Shown: positions 8,400 to 17,336 of the stretch, piece by piece
How positions within the stretch are numbered: the stretch's first letter is position 1
How the letters are laid out: each line of letters begins with the position of its first letter
Assembly: GCF_049994355.1 (NCBI RefSeq)
Contig: NZ_CP188257.1
Location: 1,178,001 to 1,242,000, forward strand
Length of the DNA: 64,000 nt
Reading direction: 5' to 3'
DNA from: Angustibacter sp049994355
GTDB lineage: Bacteria; Actinomycetota; Actinomycetes; Actinomycetales; Angustibacteraceae
The notes under the pieces: model-generated
The model's input: only the letters and a program-made list of their open reading frames with translations
What the model was told of the DNA's origin: nothing
Database searches by the model: none
Translations under genes and position numbers: made by a program

Positions 8400-10226
8400 G
8401 TGAGCAACGATCTGGTCGCGCTGTCGGTCGTCCTGGGTCTGGTTGCCGCAGGCTACCTCGCCGTGGCCGGCTACGTGTGGAGCCACCGGCGGGTGGCGGG
8501 CGGGCCTGCGCTGACCGTGCTGCTGCTCGCGGCCGGCGTGTGGACCGTGTGCAACGCGGTCGAGGTGGCGCTGCCGGACCCCGCCGACCAGGCGGTGTGG
8601 GGCGACATCAAGTACGTCGGGATCGTCCTGCTGCCACCGGCCCTGCTGGTGTTCGCGCTGGAGTACACCGGCCGGATCCGGTCGCTGACCCTGACGAACC
8701 TCGCGCTGCTGTCGATCGAGCCGGTCGTGGTGCTCGGTGCGCTGTCGATCCCGGCGACCCAGCACCTGGTCCGCTCCGTCCCGGCGGACGCGCCCTACGG
8801 CGAGTACGCGGTGGCGCAGACTGGACCGCTGTTCTGGGTGAACGCCGTCTACAGCTACGCGCTGGTGTCGGTGGCGATCGGGCTGATCGTGGTGGCGACG
8901 CTGGCGGTGACCCGCCGCCGAGCCGGTGCCTGGCTGCTGGTCGGCTCCTGCGTGCTGCCCCTGCTGCTGAACATCGCCTACAACTTGGGCTTCGAGGAGT
9001 ACTTCCCGATCGACCCGACGCCGATCGGCTTCAGCGTCGCGGGCTTCGTGCTGGTGTGGGGCTTCTTCCGGTTCAAGCTGTCGGACCTCGTGCCGATGGG
9101 TCGCAAGCAGGTCGTCGAGCAGCTCCCGGACGCCGTCCTGGTGCTGGACCTGCAGGGCCGCATCGTCGACGTGAACCCCGCGGCGGCGTCCCTGGTCGGC
9201 GAACGGGAGTCCACGCTGGTCGGCCGTGAGGTGCACGACGTGCTGAGCCAGCTGTCCGGGCTCTTCGAGTCCACGCCGCTGCAGGAGGCGGCCTCCACGA
9301 CCGCCCGGGCGCGCGGCCGGGACGGTGGCGTGCTCGACCTGGCGGTGACCCTGAGCCCGCTACCCGGTGGCGGCGCGCCGTCGTCCGGCCGGCTCGTCGT
9401 GCTGCGTGACGTCACCGCGCAGCGGGACGTCGAGCGCCGGCTGCGTGAGCTGGTGGCCGAGCGCACGGGCATCATCGAGACGCTGCGCCGCGGTCTGTAC
9501 CCGCTGCGGCTGCCCGAGATCCCCGGTCTGCAGGTGGCTGCGGTGCTCGACCCCGCCGAGGCGGAGACGAGCATCGGCGGCGACTTCCTGGACGTTCGCA
9601 CGATCGGCTCCGGCCGGTGGGCGCTGATGCTCGGTGACGTGGTCGGCAAGGGCGCGGGGGCGGCGACGCTCACTGCGCTCGCCCGGCACACCACGATCGC
9701 GCTGACCGCGCTGGGCTGGCTGCCCTCACGGGTGCTGGCGCGCGTCAGCGACGCGATCTCGGATGACAGCGGTCTCGACCCGGCCGGGGACGTGCGGTTC
9801 TGCACGATGGCCCTGGCCACGGTCGAGCCGGGGGAGGATTCGGCGGAGGTCCTGCTCTCGCTGGGCGGCCACCCACGGCCGATGTTCGTCAGCGACCGCG
9901 GCGTGGTCAGCGAGGTGGGTGTGCCGGGCAGCCTGCTCGGGGTGCTGTCCGACCCCGAGCTGCACGACGTCCGGCTCGGGCTGCGCCCCGGGGAGTACCT
10001 GGTGATGTTCAGCGACGGCGTGACCGAGGCCCGCCGCGGGATGGAGGCGTTCGGCGAGCAACGGCTGATCGAGCTGCTGTCCCGGCTGGCCGGGACGCCG
10101 CCGGCGCACATCGTGCACGAGGTGGTGGGTTCGGTCCGGGCCTTCTCGGCCCAGGAGGAGCACCGGGACGACATCGCCGTGCTGGTGGTCGGGGTGCCCA
10201 CCCCGGACGCCGAGCCCGGGCGGTAG
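8400..10226 (+). CDS. 7TM-PAS-PP2C (RsbU/SpoIIE-like) serine phosphatase
   Basis: A 608-residue signalling protein. Residues 1-230 contain about seven hydrophobic helices of the histidine-kinase N-terminal 7TM sensor type. Residues about 235-350 form a PAS domain (LPDAVLVLDLQGRIVDVNPAA). A short coiled linker follows, then a PPM/SpoIIE phosphatase domain (about 375-605) with metal-binding motifs IGGDFLDV, LGDVVGKGAG, FSDGVTEAR and DDIAVLV. Family members dephosphorylate anti-anti-sigma factors in partner-switching stress pathways. No STAS or anti-sigma kinase gene lies nearby, so the partner is elsewhere. GTG 8400 follows GGAGGGG at 8389-8395. Confidence 0.88.
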   Translation: MSNDLVALSVVLGLVAAGYLAVAGYVWSHRRVAGGPALTVLLLAAGVWTVCNAVEVALPDPADQAVWGDIKYVGIVLLPPALLVFALEYTGRIRSLTLTNLALLSIEPVVVLGALSIPATQHLVRSVPADAPYGEYAVAQTGPLFWVNAVYSYALVSVAIGLIVVATLAVTRRRAGAWLLVGSCVLPLLLNIAYNLGFEEYFPIDPTPIGFSVAGFVLVWGFFRFKLSDLVPMGRKQVVEQLPDAVLVLDLQGRIVDVNPAAASLVGERESTLVGREVHDVLSQLSGLFESTPLQEAASTTARARGRDGGVLDLAVTLSPLPGGGAPSSGRLVVLRDVTAQRDVERRLRELVAERTGIIETLRRGLYPLRLPEIPGLQVAAVLDPAEAETSIGGDFLDVRTIGSGRWALMLGDVVGKGAGAATLTALARHTTIALTALGWLPSRVLARVSDAISDDSGLDPAGDVRFCTMALATVEPGEDSAEVLLSLGGHPRPMFVSDRGVVSEVGVPGSLLGVLSDPELHDVRLGLRPGEYLVMFSDGVTEARRGMEAFGEQRLIELLSRLAGTPPAHIVHEVVGSVRAFSAQEEHRDDIAVLVVGVPTPDAEPGR

Positions 10227-10228
10227 CT

Positions 10229-10250
10229 GAGCTGGCTGCTAGCCGAGCTC
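10229..10250. terminator. Candidate bidirectional terminator hairpin
   Basis: GAGCTGGCT (10229-10237) pairs with AGCCGAGCTC (10241-10250) through a 9-bp stem with one bulged G and a GCT loop. It sits exactly where the PP2C gene (ending 10226) and the PfkB gene (stop at 10239-10241) converge. There is no U-tract, as is common for hairpins in high-GC actinobacteria, so activity is inferred. Confidence 0.45.
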
Positions 10251-11162
10251 GGCGCGGTGCGGCGGGTTCGATCCGGCCCGCCCGCAGGTGATGGAGGACG
10301 TTCGGGTCGCGCGGTCCAGAGCAGCCCGGACGACGTCGTCCCCAGCCGCGTCGAGGGCCGACCGGCAACCGCGTCCGAGCACACCCTGGTCGGCCAGCCC
10401 GGACAGCAGGCCGGACATGAAGGAGTCGCCGGCACCGACCGTGTCGACCACCTGGACCGGTTGTGGCGCAACGGTCATCGGCTCTGCCGATCCGGCTCCC
10501 CGCCAGGCCAGCGCGCCCTCGCCGCCGCGGGTGACGACCACCAGTGCCGGGCCCGTGGTGGCCCAGTGCGCGGCCACTCGTTGGGTGCTGCCCGGGCCGT
10601 AGAGCCACTCGAGGTCCTCCTCGCTGGCCTTGACCACGTCGCTGGAGGCGACCAGCGCCTCGACGCCGGGCCGTTCTGCGTCGGCCGTGCCGATGATCTG
10701 CGGGCGCAGGTTCGGGTCGTAGGACGTCGTCGCGCCGAGGGCGTGCGCCGCGCTGACCGCTACCTGCACCGCCGCGGCGCCCGGCCCCAAGGCCGCGGCG
10801 ATCGATCCGGTGTGCACGTGCTCGGCGGCGGAGACGTCCAGCGGCGGCAGGTCCCAGACCAGGTCGAAGACGTAGCTGGCCGAGCCGCCCGCGTCCAACG
10901 TCGCGGTGGCCGTCGACGTCCGGGACCGGGACTGCCAGCCGTAGGCGAGCCGAACGCCGTCGGACTCCAGCGCGGTGCGAACCAGCGCGCCGTCCGGGTC
11001 GTCGCCGAGCCGGGTGGCGAACTGCACGCTGTGACCGAGCCGGGCCAGTCCCATCGCGACGTTCGCCGGGCTGCCCCCGACGTAGCGGTGCACGTCGTCC
11101 TGCGAAGGCCGCACCACCACGTCGACCAGCGACTCGCCGACCACGAGCAACGGGGTGCTCAC
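10239..11162 (-). CDS. PfkB-family sugar kinase, fructokinase-like
   Basis: A 307-residue ribokinase-superfamily kinase. The N-terminal substrate motif GGSPANVAMGLARLG lies near residue 30, and the ATP/anion-hole motif DTVGAGDSFMSGLL with the catalytic Asp near residue 245. Closest by appearance to bacterial fructokinases, phosphorylating a free sugar at the expense of ATP in the cytosol; the sugar itself is not proven. GTG 11162 overlaps the stop of the peroxiredoxin gene (GTGA at 11159-11162). It is the last gene of the glpX-peroxiredoxin-kinase operon, so it probably works in sugar-phosphate metabolism. Confidence 0.87.
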   Translation of the reverse strand: MSTPLLVVGESLVDVVVRPSQDDVHRYVGGSPANVAMGLARLGHSVQFATRLGDDPDGALVRTALESDGVRLAYGWQSRSRTSTATATLDAGGSASYVFDLVWDLPPLDVSAAEHVHTGSIAAALGPGAAAVQVAVSAAHALGATTSYDPNLRPQIIGTADAERPGVEALVASSDVVKASEEDLEWLYGPGSTQRVAAHWATTGPALVVVTRGGEGALAWRGAGSAEPMTVAPQPVQVVDTVGAGDSFMSGLLSGLADQGVLGRGCRSALDAAGDDVVRAALDRATRTSSITCGRAGSNPPHRAELG

Positions 11163-11740
11163 CGCGGGTTCGAGCGCAGCCACGCCAGCACCTCCTCGCC
11201 GTGCGCATCGGGCGGGAACACGGGGTAGAAGCAGTGCGTCACCGCGGCGTCGTCGACGACCAGCGTGAGGCGCCGCAGCAGGGTCAGCCCGCCCGCCTCG
11301 AAGGTCGGCAGCCGCAGCGCCCGCGCCAGCTCGAGGCCCTCGTCGGACAGCAGCGGGTAGGGCAGGTGCAGCCGCTGGACGACCTCGAGCTGGTCGTCCG
11401 TCGGCTGGGTTGACAGGCCGAGCACCCGGTCGGCGCCGGCGTCGCGCAGCTCGGCGTGCAGGTCGCGCATCGAGCAGGCCTGCGGCGTGCAGCCGCGGGC
11501 ACCGGGGATCCGGTCCCACTCCGGTACCAGCGGCGCGGTGTCCGGACGACCGGTGCGCGGGTAGGCGTACAGCACAGTGCGTCCGGCCAGGCTCGCGACG
11601 TCCACGGTCCCACCGTCGGTCGCGGCCAGCGCCACCGACGGCACCGCGGCGCCGGGCAGGTGGTCGGCGGCGCCGTCGTCGGTCGGGACGGGCAGGTCGT
11701 CCGGCAACCGGGTGGGGTCGTAGCCAGGCTGGGTGGCCAT
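11159..11740 (-). CDS. Peroxiredoxin, BCP/PrxQ-like
   Basis: A 193-residue thioredoxin-fold AhpC/TSA family protein that reduces peroxides. The active-site segment GCTPQACSMRDL places the peroxidatic cysteine at Cys84 and a PrxQ-type resolving cysteine five residues later at Cys89. The first 30 residues are a variable extension. The usual PxxxTPGCT lead-in is altered to PRTGRPDTAPL...GARGCTPQAC, an atypical longer loop, so substrate and rate may differ from standard BCP. It lies two bases after glpX and overlaps the PfkB gene, so the three are probably co-transcribed. Confidence 0.8.
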   Translation of the reverse strand: MATQPGYDPTRLPDDLPVPTDDGAADHLPGAAVPSVALAATDGGTVDVASLAGRTVLYAYPRTGRPDTAPLVPEWDRIPGARGCTPQACSMRDLHAELRDAGADRVLGLSTQPTDDQLEVVQRLHLPYPLLSDEGLELARALRLPTFEAGGLTLLRRLTLVVDDAAVTHCFYPVFPPDAHGEEVLAWLRSNPR

Positions 11741-11742
11741 GC

Positions 11743-12789
11743 TCAGCGTCCGTGCTCGAAGTCCACCGAGCTGTAGGCCCGCAGCTTGCTCAGCCGGTGG
11801 TGGCTCTCGATCACCCTGATGGTGCCGCTCTTGGACCGCATCACCAACGAGTGCGTGGTCGCGCCGCCGGCCCGGTAGCGCACCCCACGCAGCAGCTCGC
11901 CGTCGGTGATGCCGGTGGCGACGAAGAAGACGTTGTCCCCGCTGACCAGGTCGTCGGTGTGCAGCACGCGGTCCAGGTCGTGGCCGGCGTCCAGGGCGCG
12001 ATGGCGCTCGGCGTCGTCCTTCGGCCAGAGCCGGCCCTGGATGGTGCCGCCGAGGCACTTGATCGCGCAGGCCGAGATGATCCCCTCGGGCGTGCCGCCG
12101 ATGCCGAGCAGCAGGTCGACGCCGGTGTCGGGTCGGGCCGCCATGATGGCGCCGGCGACGTCGCCGTCCGAGATCAGCCGGATCCGCGCGCCGGTGGCCC
12201 GGACCTCCTCGATCAACTGCTGGTGCCGTGGCCGGTCCAGGATGACCACGGTGACGTCCTCGGGCTCCTCGTTCTTCGCCTTGGCGACCCGGGCGATGTT
12301 CTCCGCGACCGGTGCGGTGATGTCCACGACGTCGGCCGCGTCGGGGCCGGTGACCAGCTTGTCCATGTAGAAGACCGCGCTGGGGTCGTACATGGCGCCG
12401 CGCTCGGCCACGGCCAGGACGGCGATCGCACTGGGCTGGCCGTTGGCGGTCAGGCTGGTGCCGTCGATCGGGTCGACCGCGACGTCGCAGTCCGCGCCGG
12501 TGCCGTCGCCGACCCGCTCGCCGTTGAACAGCATGGGGGCGTCGTCCTTCTCGCCCTCGCCGATCACGACGACCCCGTTCATCGACACCGTGCCGATGAG
12601 CTTGCGCATCGCGTTGACGGCAGCGCCGTCCGCGCCGTTCTTGTCGCCGCGCCCGACCCAGCGGCCGCCGGCCATGGCGGCGGCCTCGGTGACCCGGACC
12701 AGCTCCAGCGCCAGGTTGCGGTCCGGCTCCTCGGCGGACACGCGCAGGCTCTCGGGGAGCGCGCCCGGGGTGGTCAGGTCGTCGGGCAT
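11743..12789 (-). CDS. glpX: Fructose-1,6-bisphosphatase, class II
   Basis: A 348-residue GlpX-type enzyme hydrolysing fructose 1,6-bisphosphate to fructose 6-phosphate, the committed step of gluconeogenesis; actinobacteria typically use this class. The metal-binding core DPIDGTSLTANGQPSAIAVLA lies near residue 105, preceded by GEGEKDDAPML, with the sugar-phosphate region GGTPEGIISACAIKCLGG near 230. The ATG has AGGAG six bases upstream. First gene of a minus-strand operon with the peroxiredoxin and PfkB kinase. A TAGAGT -10-like box is at 12840-12835 on the minus strand. Confidence 0.95.
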   Translation of the reverse strand: MPDDLTTPGALPESLRVSAEEPDRNLALELVRVTEAAAMAGGRWVGRGDKNGADGAAVNAMRKLIGTVSMNGVVVIGEGEKDDAPMLFNGERVGDGTGADCDVAVDPIDGTSLTANGQPSAIAVLAVAERGAMYDPSAVFYMDKLVTGPDAADVVDITAPVAENIARVAKAKNEEPEDVTVVILDRPRHQQLIEEVRATGARIRLISDGDVAGAIMAARPDTGVDLLLGIGGTPEGIISACAIKCLGGTIQGRLWPKDDAERHRALDAGHDLDRVLHTDDLVSGDNVFFVATGITDGELLRGVRYRAGGATTHSLVMRSKSGTIRVIESHHRLSKLRAYSSVDFEHGR

Positions 12790-12856
12790 GGTTCTCCTCG
12801 CGTGGGGCCGGTGGGCGGGGCGGGGTGCGTGCCGACTCTATCGGGCTGGTGGCGGC

Positions 12857-13453
12857 TCAGCCGGGCGGGCGCAGGCTCTCTGCCAGTACGGCGAGATCGT
12901 CGAAGGAGGCTGTGCCGGTGACGATCGTGGTCACCGCACCGTTGGTGTGCACCAGGCTGTTCTGGTTGGCCCGCCCACCTGCGTAGCGCTGCCAGGTCTG
13001 GCCGGCCACCTCCTGGGTGCCGACCGTGGGCGCCCGGTTGGTCTGCTGGGTGACCCACGCCTGCGGAGCGTCCTTGCCCTGCTCGAACGCCGCGTACTGC
13101 TGGTCCGGCGTCTGGAAGCCGGCGTGCCAGGTGATCACGTCGGCGGTGGACCTGGTGGTGCGCACGCTGGTGGCGCGCCAGCCGTCCGGTAGCCCGACCG
13201 GCACGGACGGGGTGAAGTCCACCTGAGCCGCTGCGGCCCTGGCTCCCAGCGGGACGTCGACCGGCGGCTGGGTGACCTGGTTGACCCGAGGCACGAGCAG
13301 GATGAGCACGAACGCGATGCCGAGCACGACAGCCAGCGAGAGCACCATCGAGGTCCAGGGCGCACGGGCGCGGCGCAGCCGACGCTGGGCTGCAAGGTCG
13401 GCCGCCTGCTCGAGCTCGCTGCTCGGGGCCGGGGCAGGCTGAGGGTTGCTCAC
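12857..13453 (-). CDS. DUF4245 membrane-anchored extracytoplasmic protein
   Basis: A 198-residue protein of the actinobacterial DUF4245 family, function unknown. Residues about 32-54 (the run beginning SMVLSLAVVLG) are a single membrane helix; the remaining 140 residues are predicted outside the cell. The GTG start overlaps the xseB stop as GTGA (13450-13453), indicating translational coupling. This family is repeatedly found next to glpX and xseAB in actinobacteria, as here. Confidence 0.85.
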   Translation of the reverse strand: MSNPQPAPAPSSELEQAADLAAQRRLRRARAPWTSMVLSLAVVLGIAFVLILLVPRVNQVTQPPVDVPLGARAAAAQVDFTPSVPVGLPDGWRATSVRTTRSTADVITWHAGFQTPDQQYAAFEQGKDAPQAWVTQQTNRAPTVGTQEVAGQTWQRYAGGRANQNSLVHTNGAVTTIVTGTASFDDLAVLAESLRPPG

Positions 13454-13698
13454 GACTCCATGGTGCCTGATCGCTGCTTGGCCGCCTCCAGCCGCTCGCG
13501 GGCGCCGTCCAGCCAGCTCTGGCACCGGGCGGCCAGCGCCTCGCCGCGCTCCCACAGGTCGAGCGACTCCTCGAGGCTGGCCCCGCCCGTCTCGAGCCGG
13601 CGCACGACGTCCACCAGCTCGTCGCGCGCCTGCTCGTAGGACAGTGCTGCGACGTCCTGGTTCTTCTGGTCGGCGTCGTTCTTCTGCTTGGCGGCCAC
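13450..13698 (-). CDS. xseB: Exodeoxyribonuclease VII small subunit
   Basis: An 82-residue helical protein that binds XseA to form the ATP-independent single-strand exonuclease VII. The conserved segment SYEQARDELVDVVRRLETGGASLEESLDLWERGEAL spans residues 20-56. Its GTG start lies six bases after a TAGGGT -10 box, so it may be read from its own leaderless promoter as well as from xseA, whose stop is 47 bases upstream. Confidence 0.95.
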   Translation of the reverse strand: MAAKQKNDADQKNQDVAALSYEQARDELVDVVRRLETGGASLEESLDLWERGEALAARCQSWLDGARERLEAAKQRSGTMES

Positions 13699-13704
13699 CC
13701 GCCG

Positions 13705-13710
13705 ACCCTA
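13705..13710 (-). promoter_or_regulatory. TAGGGT -10 box of xseB (leaderless)
   Basis: TAGGGT on the minus strand ends six bases before the xseB GTG at 13698, the spacing that places the transcription start at the start codon. No recognisable -35 and no Shine-Dalgarno are present. Confidence 0.55.
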
Positions 13711-13745
13711 GCCTGGCCCGCCAACGACCTGCGCCGTCCAGGCAG

Positions 13746-14981
13746 TCAGTCGGCGTGCGCCGCGAGCTCCCCTCCGGCGACCCGCAGGCGCAGCGAGGCC
13801 CCCGCCGCGACGTCGTCGGGGGAGCGGACGACGTGCCCGTCCGCGCGCTGGACGACGGCGTACCCGCGCTGCAACGTCGCCGCCGGCGACAGGGCGGTGA
13901 CCTGGACGTGCAGGTGCCGGACGGCGTCGACCGCTCGGTCGAGCCGGGCGGACAGCGCCTGCCGGGCCCGGTGGGTGGCGGACTCGACCTCTTGCGCGCG
14001 GCTGTCCAACAGGGTGTGCGGGCTCGCCAGGACGGGGCGCGAGCGCAGGGCGTCCAGCGTGGCCTGCTCGCGGTCGACCCGGTGACCGACAGCACGGCGC
14101 AGCCGGTCGGTCGCGGCCTGCACCGCGGCCAGCTCTTCGCCGACGTCCGGCACCACGAGGCGCCCGGCGTCGGTGGGGGTGGACGCGCGGACGTCGGCGA
14201 CGAGGTCGAGCAGCGGGCTGTCCACCTCGTGACCGATGGCGCTGACCACGGGGGTCCTGGCCGCTGCGACGGCACGCACCAAGGCCTCGTTGCTGAACGG
14301 CAGCAGGTCCTCCAGTGAGCCGCCGCCACGCGCGATCACGATCACCTCGACCTCGGGGTCGGCGTCCAGCTCGAGCAGGGCGGCCCGGACCTCGCTCACC
14401 GCGTTGGGTCCCTGCACCGCGACCTCCCGGATGGCGAACTCGACCGCCGGCCAGCGTCGGCGCGCGTTCTCGACCACATCGCGCTCGGCCGCACTCGCCC
14501 GGCCGCAGACCAGACCGACGCGGCCCGGCAGGAAGGGCAGCGCCTTCTTGCGGCTGGCGGCCAGCAGCCCCTCGGCGAGCAGCAGCCGTTTGAGGTGCTC
14601 GACCCGAGCCAGCAGCTCGCCGACGCCGACCGGGCGGATCGCGTCGGCGTTCAGCTGCAGGGTGCCGCGCTTGACCCAGAAGTCGGGCTTGGCGTGCACG
14701 ACGACGCGGGCGCCGTCCACCAGGTCCGTGCCCAGGGCGTCGAGCACCCGCACGTTGGTGGTCACCGGCAGCGAGAAGTCGACGTCCGCGTCGCGCAGCG
14801 TGAGAAAGGCCACGTTCTGGCCCGGCCGCCGAGTGAGCTGGACGACCTGCCCCTCGATCCAGACCGGCGGCATCTTCGCCACGTAGTCGGCCATCTTCGT
14901 GCTCAGCAGCCGCACCGGCCACGGTTGCTCCGCCGTGGTCTCGCGGGCGAACTCCGGAACCTTGCGGGGCTGCTCGCTCAC
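13746..14981 (-). CDS. xseA: Exodeoxyribonuclease VII large subunit
   Basis: A 411-residue catalytic subunit of exonuclease VII, degrading single-stranded DNA from both ends. An N-terminal OB-fold (about residues 20-115, including KMPPVWIEGQVVQL) is followed by the nuclease domain with the signature ARGGGSLEDLLPFSNEALVRAV near residue 215 and a long helical region for XseB binding. The GTG start at 14981 follows a TAGGGT box at 14993-14988 by six bases. Divergent from ispH with 62 bases between starts. Confidence 0.96.
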   Translation of the reverse strand: MSEQPRKVPEFARETTAEQPWPVRLLSTKMADYVAKMPPVWIEGQVVQLTRRPGQNVAFLTLRDADVDFSLPVTTNVRVLDALGTDLVDGARVVVHAKPDFWVKRGTLQLNADAIRPVGVGELLARVEHLKRLLLAEGLLAASRKKALPFLPGRVGLVCGRASAAERDVVENARRRWPAVEFAIREVAVQGPNAVSEVRAALLELDADPEVEVIVIARGGGSLEDLLPFSNEALVRAVAAARTPVVSAIGHEVDSPLLDLVADVRASTPTDAGRLVVPDVGEELAAVQAATDRLRRAVGHRVDREQATLDALRSRPVLASPHTLLDSRAQEVESATHRARQALSARLDRAVDAVRHLHVQVTALSPAATLQRGYAVVQRADGHVVRSPDDVAAGASLRLRVAGGELAAHAD

Positions 14982-14987
14982 GTCGCA

Positions 14988-14993
14988 ACCCTA
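14988..14993 (-). promoter_or_regulatory. TAGGGT -10 box of xseA (leaderless)
   Basis: Minus-strand TAGGGT lies six bases before the GTG of xseA, with no Shine-Dalgarno, and faces the ispH promoter across the same 62-base gap. Confidence 0.55.
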
Positions 14994-15031
14994 CGCAGCC
15001 GGGCTCGCAGGGCGCTCGGACGCCCGACACC

Positions 15032-15037
15032 TACGAT
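15032..15037 (+). promoter_or_regulatory. TACGAT -10 box of ispH (leaderless)
   Basis: TACGAT ends six bases before the GTG of ispH at 15044, implying that transcription begins at or next to the start codon. No Shine-Dalgarno is visible. Confidence 0.55.
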
Positions 15038-15043
15038 GGGTGG

Positions 15044-16039
15044 GTGACTGGACAGACGAAGCGCGTGCTGCTCGCCGCTCCCCGTGGCTACTGCGCCGGG
15101 GTGGACCGCGCCGTGGTCGCGGTGGAGAAGTCGCTCGACCTGTACGGCGCGCCGGTGTACGTGCGCAAGCAGATCGTGCACAACAAGCACGTGGTGATGA
15201 CCCTGGAGAAGCGCGGCGCGATCTTCGTGGACGAGACCGACCAGGTTCCCGAGGGGGCGACGGTGGTGTTCTCGGCGCACGGGGTCGCTCCGTCGGTGCA
15301 CGTGGAGGCCGAACGGCTGTCGCTGAAGACCATTGACGCGACCTGCCCGCTGGTCACCAAGGTGCACAACGAGGCCGTGCGCTTCGCCGGTGAGGACTTC
15401 GACATCCTGCTGATCGGCCACGAAGGCCACGAGGAGGTCGTCGGCACCGCCGGTGAGGCGCCGGCGAACATCCAGCTCGTCGACGGCCCGGACGACGTGC
15501 CGAACGTAACGGTGCGCGACCCCGAGCGGGTGGTGTGGCTGTCCCAGACCACGCTGTCGGTGGACGAGACGATGGAGACGGTTCGCCGGCTGCGCGATCG
15601 GTTCCCCAGCCTGCAGGACCCGCCCAGCGACGACATCTGCTACGCCACCCAGAACCGCCAGGTCGCGGTGAAGCAGATCGCCCCGCAGGTCGACCTGATG
15701 CTGGTGGTCGGCTCGACCAACTCCTCGAACTCGGTGCGGCTGGTCGAGGTGGCGCTGGAGCACGGCGCCCGCGCCGGTCACCTGGTGGACTATGCCGACG
15801 AGATCGACCCGTCCTGGCTGGACGGGGTGACCACGGTGGGGTTGACCAGCGGCGCGAGCGTTCCCGAGGTGCTGGTCCGCGACGTCCTGGCGTGGCTGGC
15901 TGAGCGCGGCTACGGCGAGGTCGACGAGGTCGTCTCGGCTCAGGAGAGCCTGCTGTTCTCGTTGCCGCGCGAGCTGCGCCGCGACCTGAAAGCGGCCGAG
16001 GCCGCGCAGGCCGCCCAAGGCGCGCAGGCGCTCACCTGA
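15044..16039 (+). CDS. ispH: 4-hydroxy-3-methylbut-2-enyl diphosphate reductase
   Basis: A 331-residue iron-sulfur enzyme catalysing the last step of the MEP pathway, giving IPP and DMAPP for isoprenoids. The three cluster cysteines are in RGYCAGVDRA (near residue 18), DATCPLVTKVH (near 103) and DDICYATQNR (near 200); the catalytic-site VFSAHGVAP and VVGSTNSSNS segments are intact. The C-terminus has an Ala/Gln-rich tail (AAEAAQAAQGAQALT) beyond the fold. GTG 15044 is supported by the family N-terminus and the adjacent -10 box. Confidence 0.97.
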   Translation: MTGQTKRVLLAAPRGYCAGVDRAVVAVEKSLDLYGAPVYVRKQIVHNKHVVMTLEKRGAIFVDETDQVPEGATVVFSAHGVAPSVHVEAERLSLKTIDATCPLVTKVHNEAVRFAGEDFDILLIGHEGHEEVVGTAGEAPANIQLVDGPDDVPNVTVRDPERVVWLSQTTLSVDETMETVRRLRDRFPSLQDPPSDDICYATQNRQVAVKQIAPQVDLMLVVGSTNSSNSVRLVEVALEHGARAGHLVDYADEIDPSWLDGVTTVGLTSGASVPEVLVRDVLAWLAERGYGEVDEVVSAQESLLFSLPRELRRDLKAAEAAQAAQGAQALT

Positions 16040-16076
16040 GCACTCGTCCCGCGCGCTGCTGACTGGCCGGGTCGGC

Positions 16077-17258
16077 TCAACCAACGTCACGGCGGGCGGG
16101 GGGCTCGTCGGGCCGGTCCGTCGTGCCGTCCACCAGCCCGCGGTCGCCCAGCAGCAGCTCGACGGCGGTCAGCGCCCGTGGCGTCGTCTCGATCGGTGCC
16201 ACCTGGGGCAGCGTCTGGTCGGTCAGGTCGAGGTCGTTCATCCGTCGCGCGGTCACCAGCACCCGCCGCTCCAGGGTGCCGACGAGCGCGTTGTAGTCCT
16301 CGACCGCGCGGTGCAGGGTGCGGCCCAGCTTCATCGAGTGCTCGCCCAACGTGCCGATCCGGCTGTACAGCTCTTTGCCCACCTCGAACAGCTCGCGGGC
16401 GTTGCCGGACAGCGCGTCCTGCTGCCAGGTGAACGCCACGGTGCGCAGCAGCGCCAACAGGGTCGCGGGGGAGGCCAGTACCACCCGACGGCCCATGGCC
16501 GCCTCGTGCAGGCCGGGATCGGCGTCCAGCGCGGCCGCCAGGATCGCGTCGCCCGGCACGAAGCAGACCACCATCTCCGGGGTCGGGGTGAAGGCCTGCC
16601 AGTAGGCGCGCGCCGCGAGGACGTCGACGTGGCCGCGCAGCGCCTTGGCGTGCGCCCCGAGCAGCCGTCGCCGCTCGGTCTCGTCGTCGCAGTTGCTGGC
16701 GTCCAGGAACGCGGTCAGCGGAGCCTTGGCGTCGACCACGAGCTGCTTGCCGCCGGGCAGTCGGACCACCAGGTCGGGCCGGACCACCCCGCCGTCCGGT
16801 GACCTTGCGGAGGCCTGCTCGACGAAGTCGACCCGGGCCAGCATCCCGGCGTGCTCGACGACCCGGCGCAGCTGGGTCTCACCCCAGGTGCCGCGGGTGT
16901 TGGAGGAGCGCAGCGCCCCGACCAGCGCGGCGGTCTGCCCGCGCAGTGCCTCACCCGAGGCGGCGACGGCCATCAGCTGTTCGTCGAGCCGGGCGAACTG
17001 CTCGACCCGGTCGCGTTCGAGCACACCGACCTGCCGCTCGACCCTGGTCAGGCTGTCGCGCAGCGGACCGAGCACCGACGCGAGCTCGCGGTCCTGGCTG
17101 GACTCGGCCTCGAGGTCGACCACCCGTCGCCGCAGCAGCTCGCGCTCGGCCTCGCCGGCAGCCGTGTGCACCAGTGCCCAGGCGCGCGCGCCGAAGGCAC
17201 CGAGCAACCCGCCGAGCGCGAGGCCGGCAAGCAGTGCGAAGAGGATCCACCCGTTCAT
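16077..17258 (-). CDS. rmuC: DNA recombination protein RmuC
   Basis: A 393-residue protein of the RmuC family, which limits inverted-repeat rearrangements. A membrane helix (residues 3-22) is followed by a coiled coil to about 100, then the predicted nuclease-like domain with TRGTWGETQLRRVVEHAGM and LVVDAKAPLTAFLDA. The ATG of MNGWILFALL at 17258 is preferred to an upstream in-frame start at 17282 because it directly precedes the membrane helix. It converges with ispH, and a 62-residue small membrane protein gene lies upstream on the same strand. Confidence 0.93.
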   Translation of the reverse strand: MNGWILFALLAGLALGGLLGAFGARAWALVHTAAGEAERELLRRRVVDLEAESSQDRELASVLGPLRDSLTRVERQVGVLERDRVEQFARLDEQLMAVAASGEALRGQTAALVGALRSSNTRGTWGETQLRRVVEHAGMLARVDFVEQASARSPDGGVVRPDLVVRLPGGKQLVVDAKAPLTAFLDASNCDDETERRRLLGAHAKALRGHVDVLAARAYWQAFTPTPEMVVCFVPGDAILAAALDADPGLHEAAMGRRVVLASPATLLALLRTVAFTWQQDALSGNARELFEVGKELYSRIGTLGEHSMKLGRTLHRAVEDYNALVGTLERRVLVTARRMNDLDLTDQTLPQVAPIETTPRALTAVELLLGDRGLVDGTTDRPDEPPARRDVG

Positions 17259-17336
17259 GTCGGCCACCCTGGCAGCGGGCACCGACAGCGAGGCCGGTGC
17301 CGTTGGGGTCGTGGACTGCGCAGCCGGTCGCCGCGG

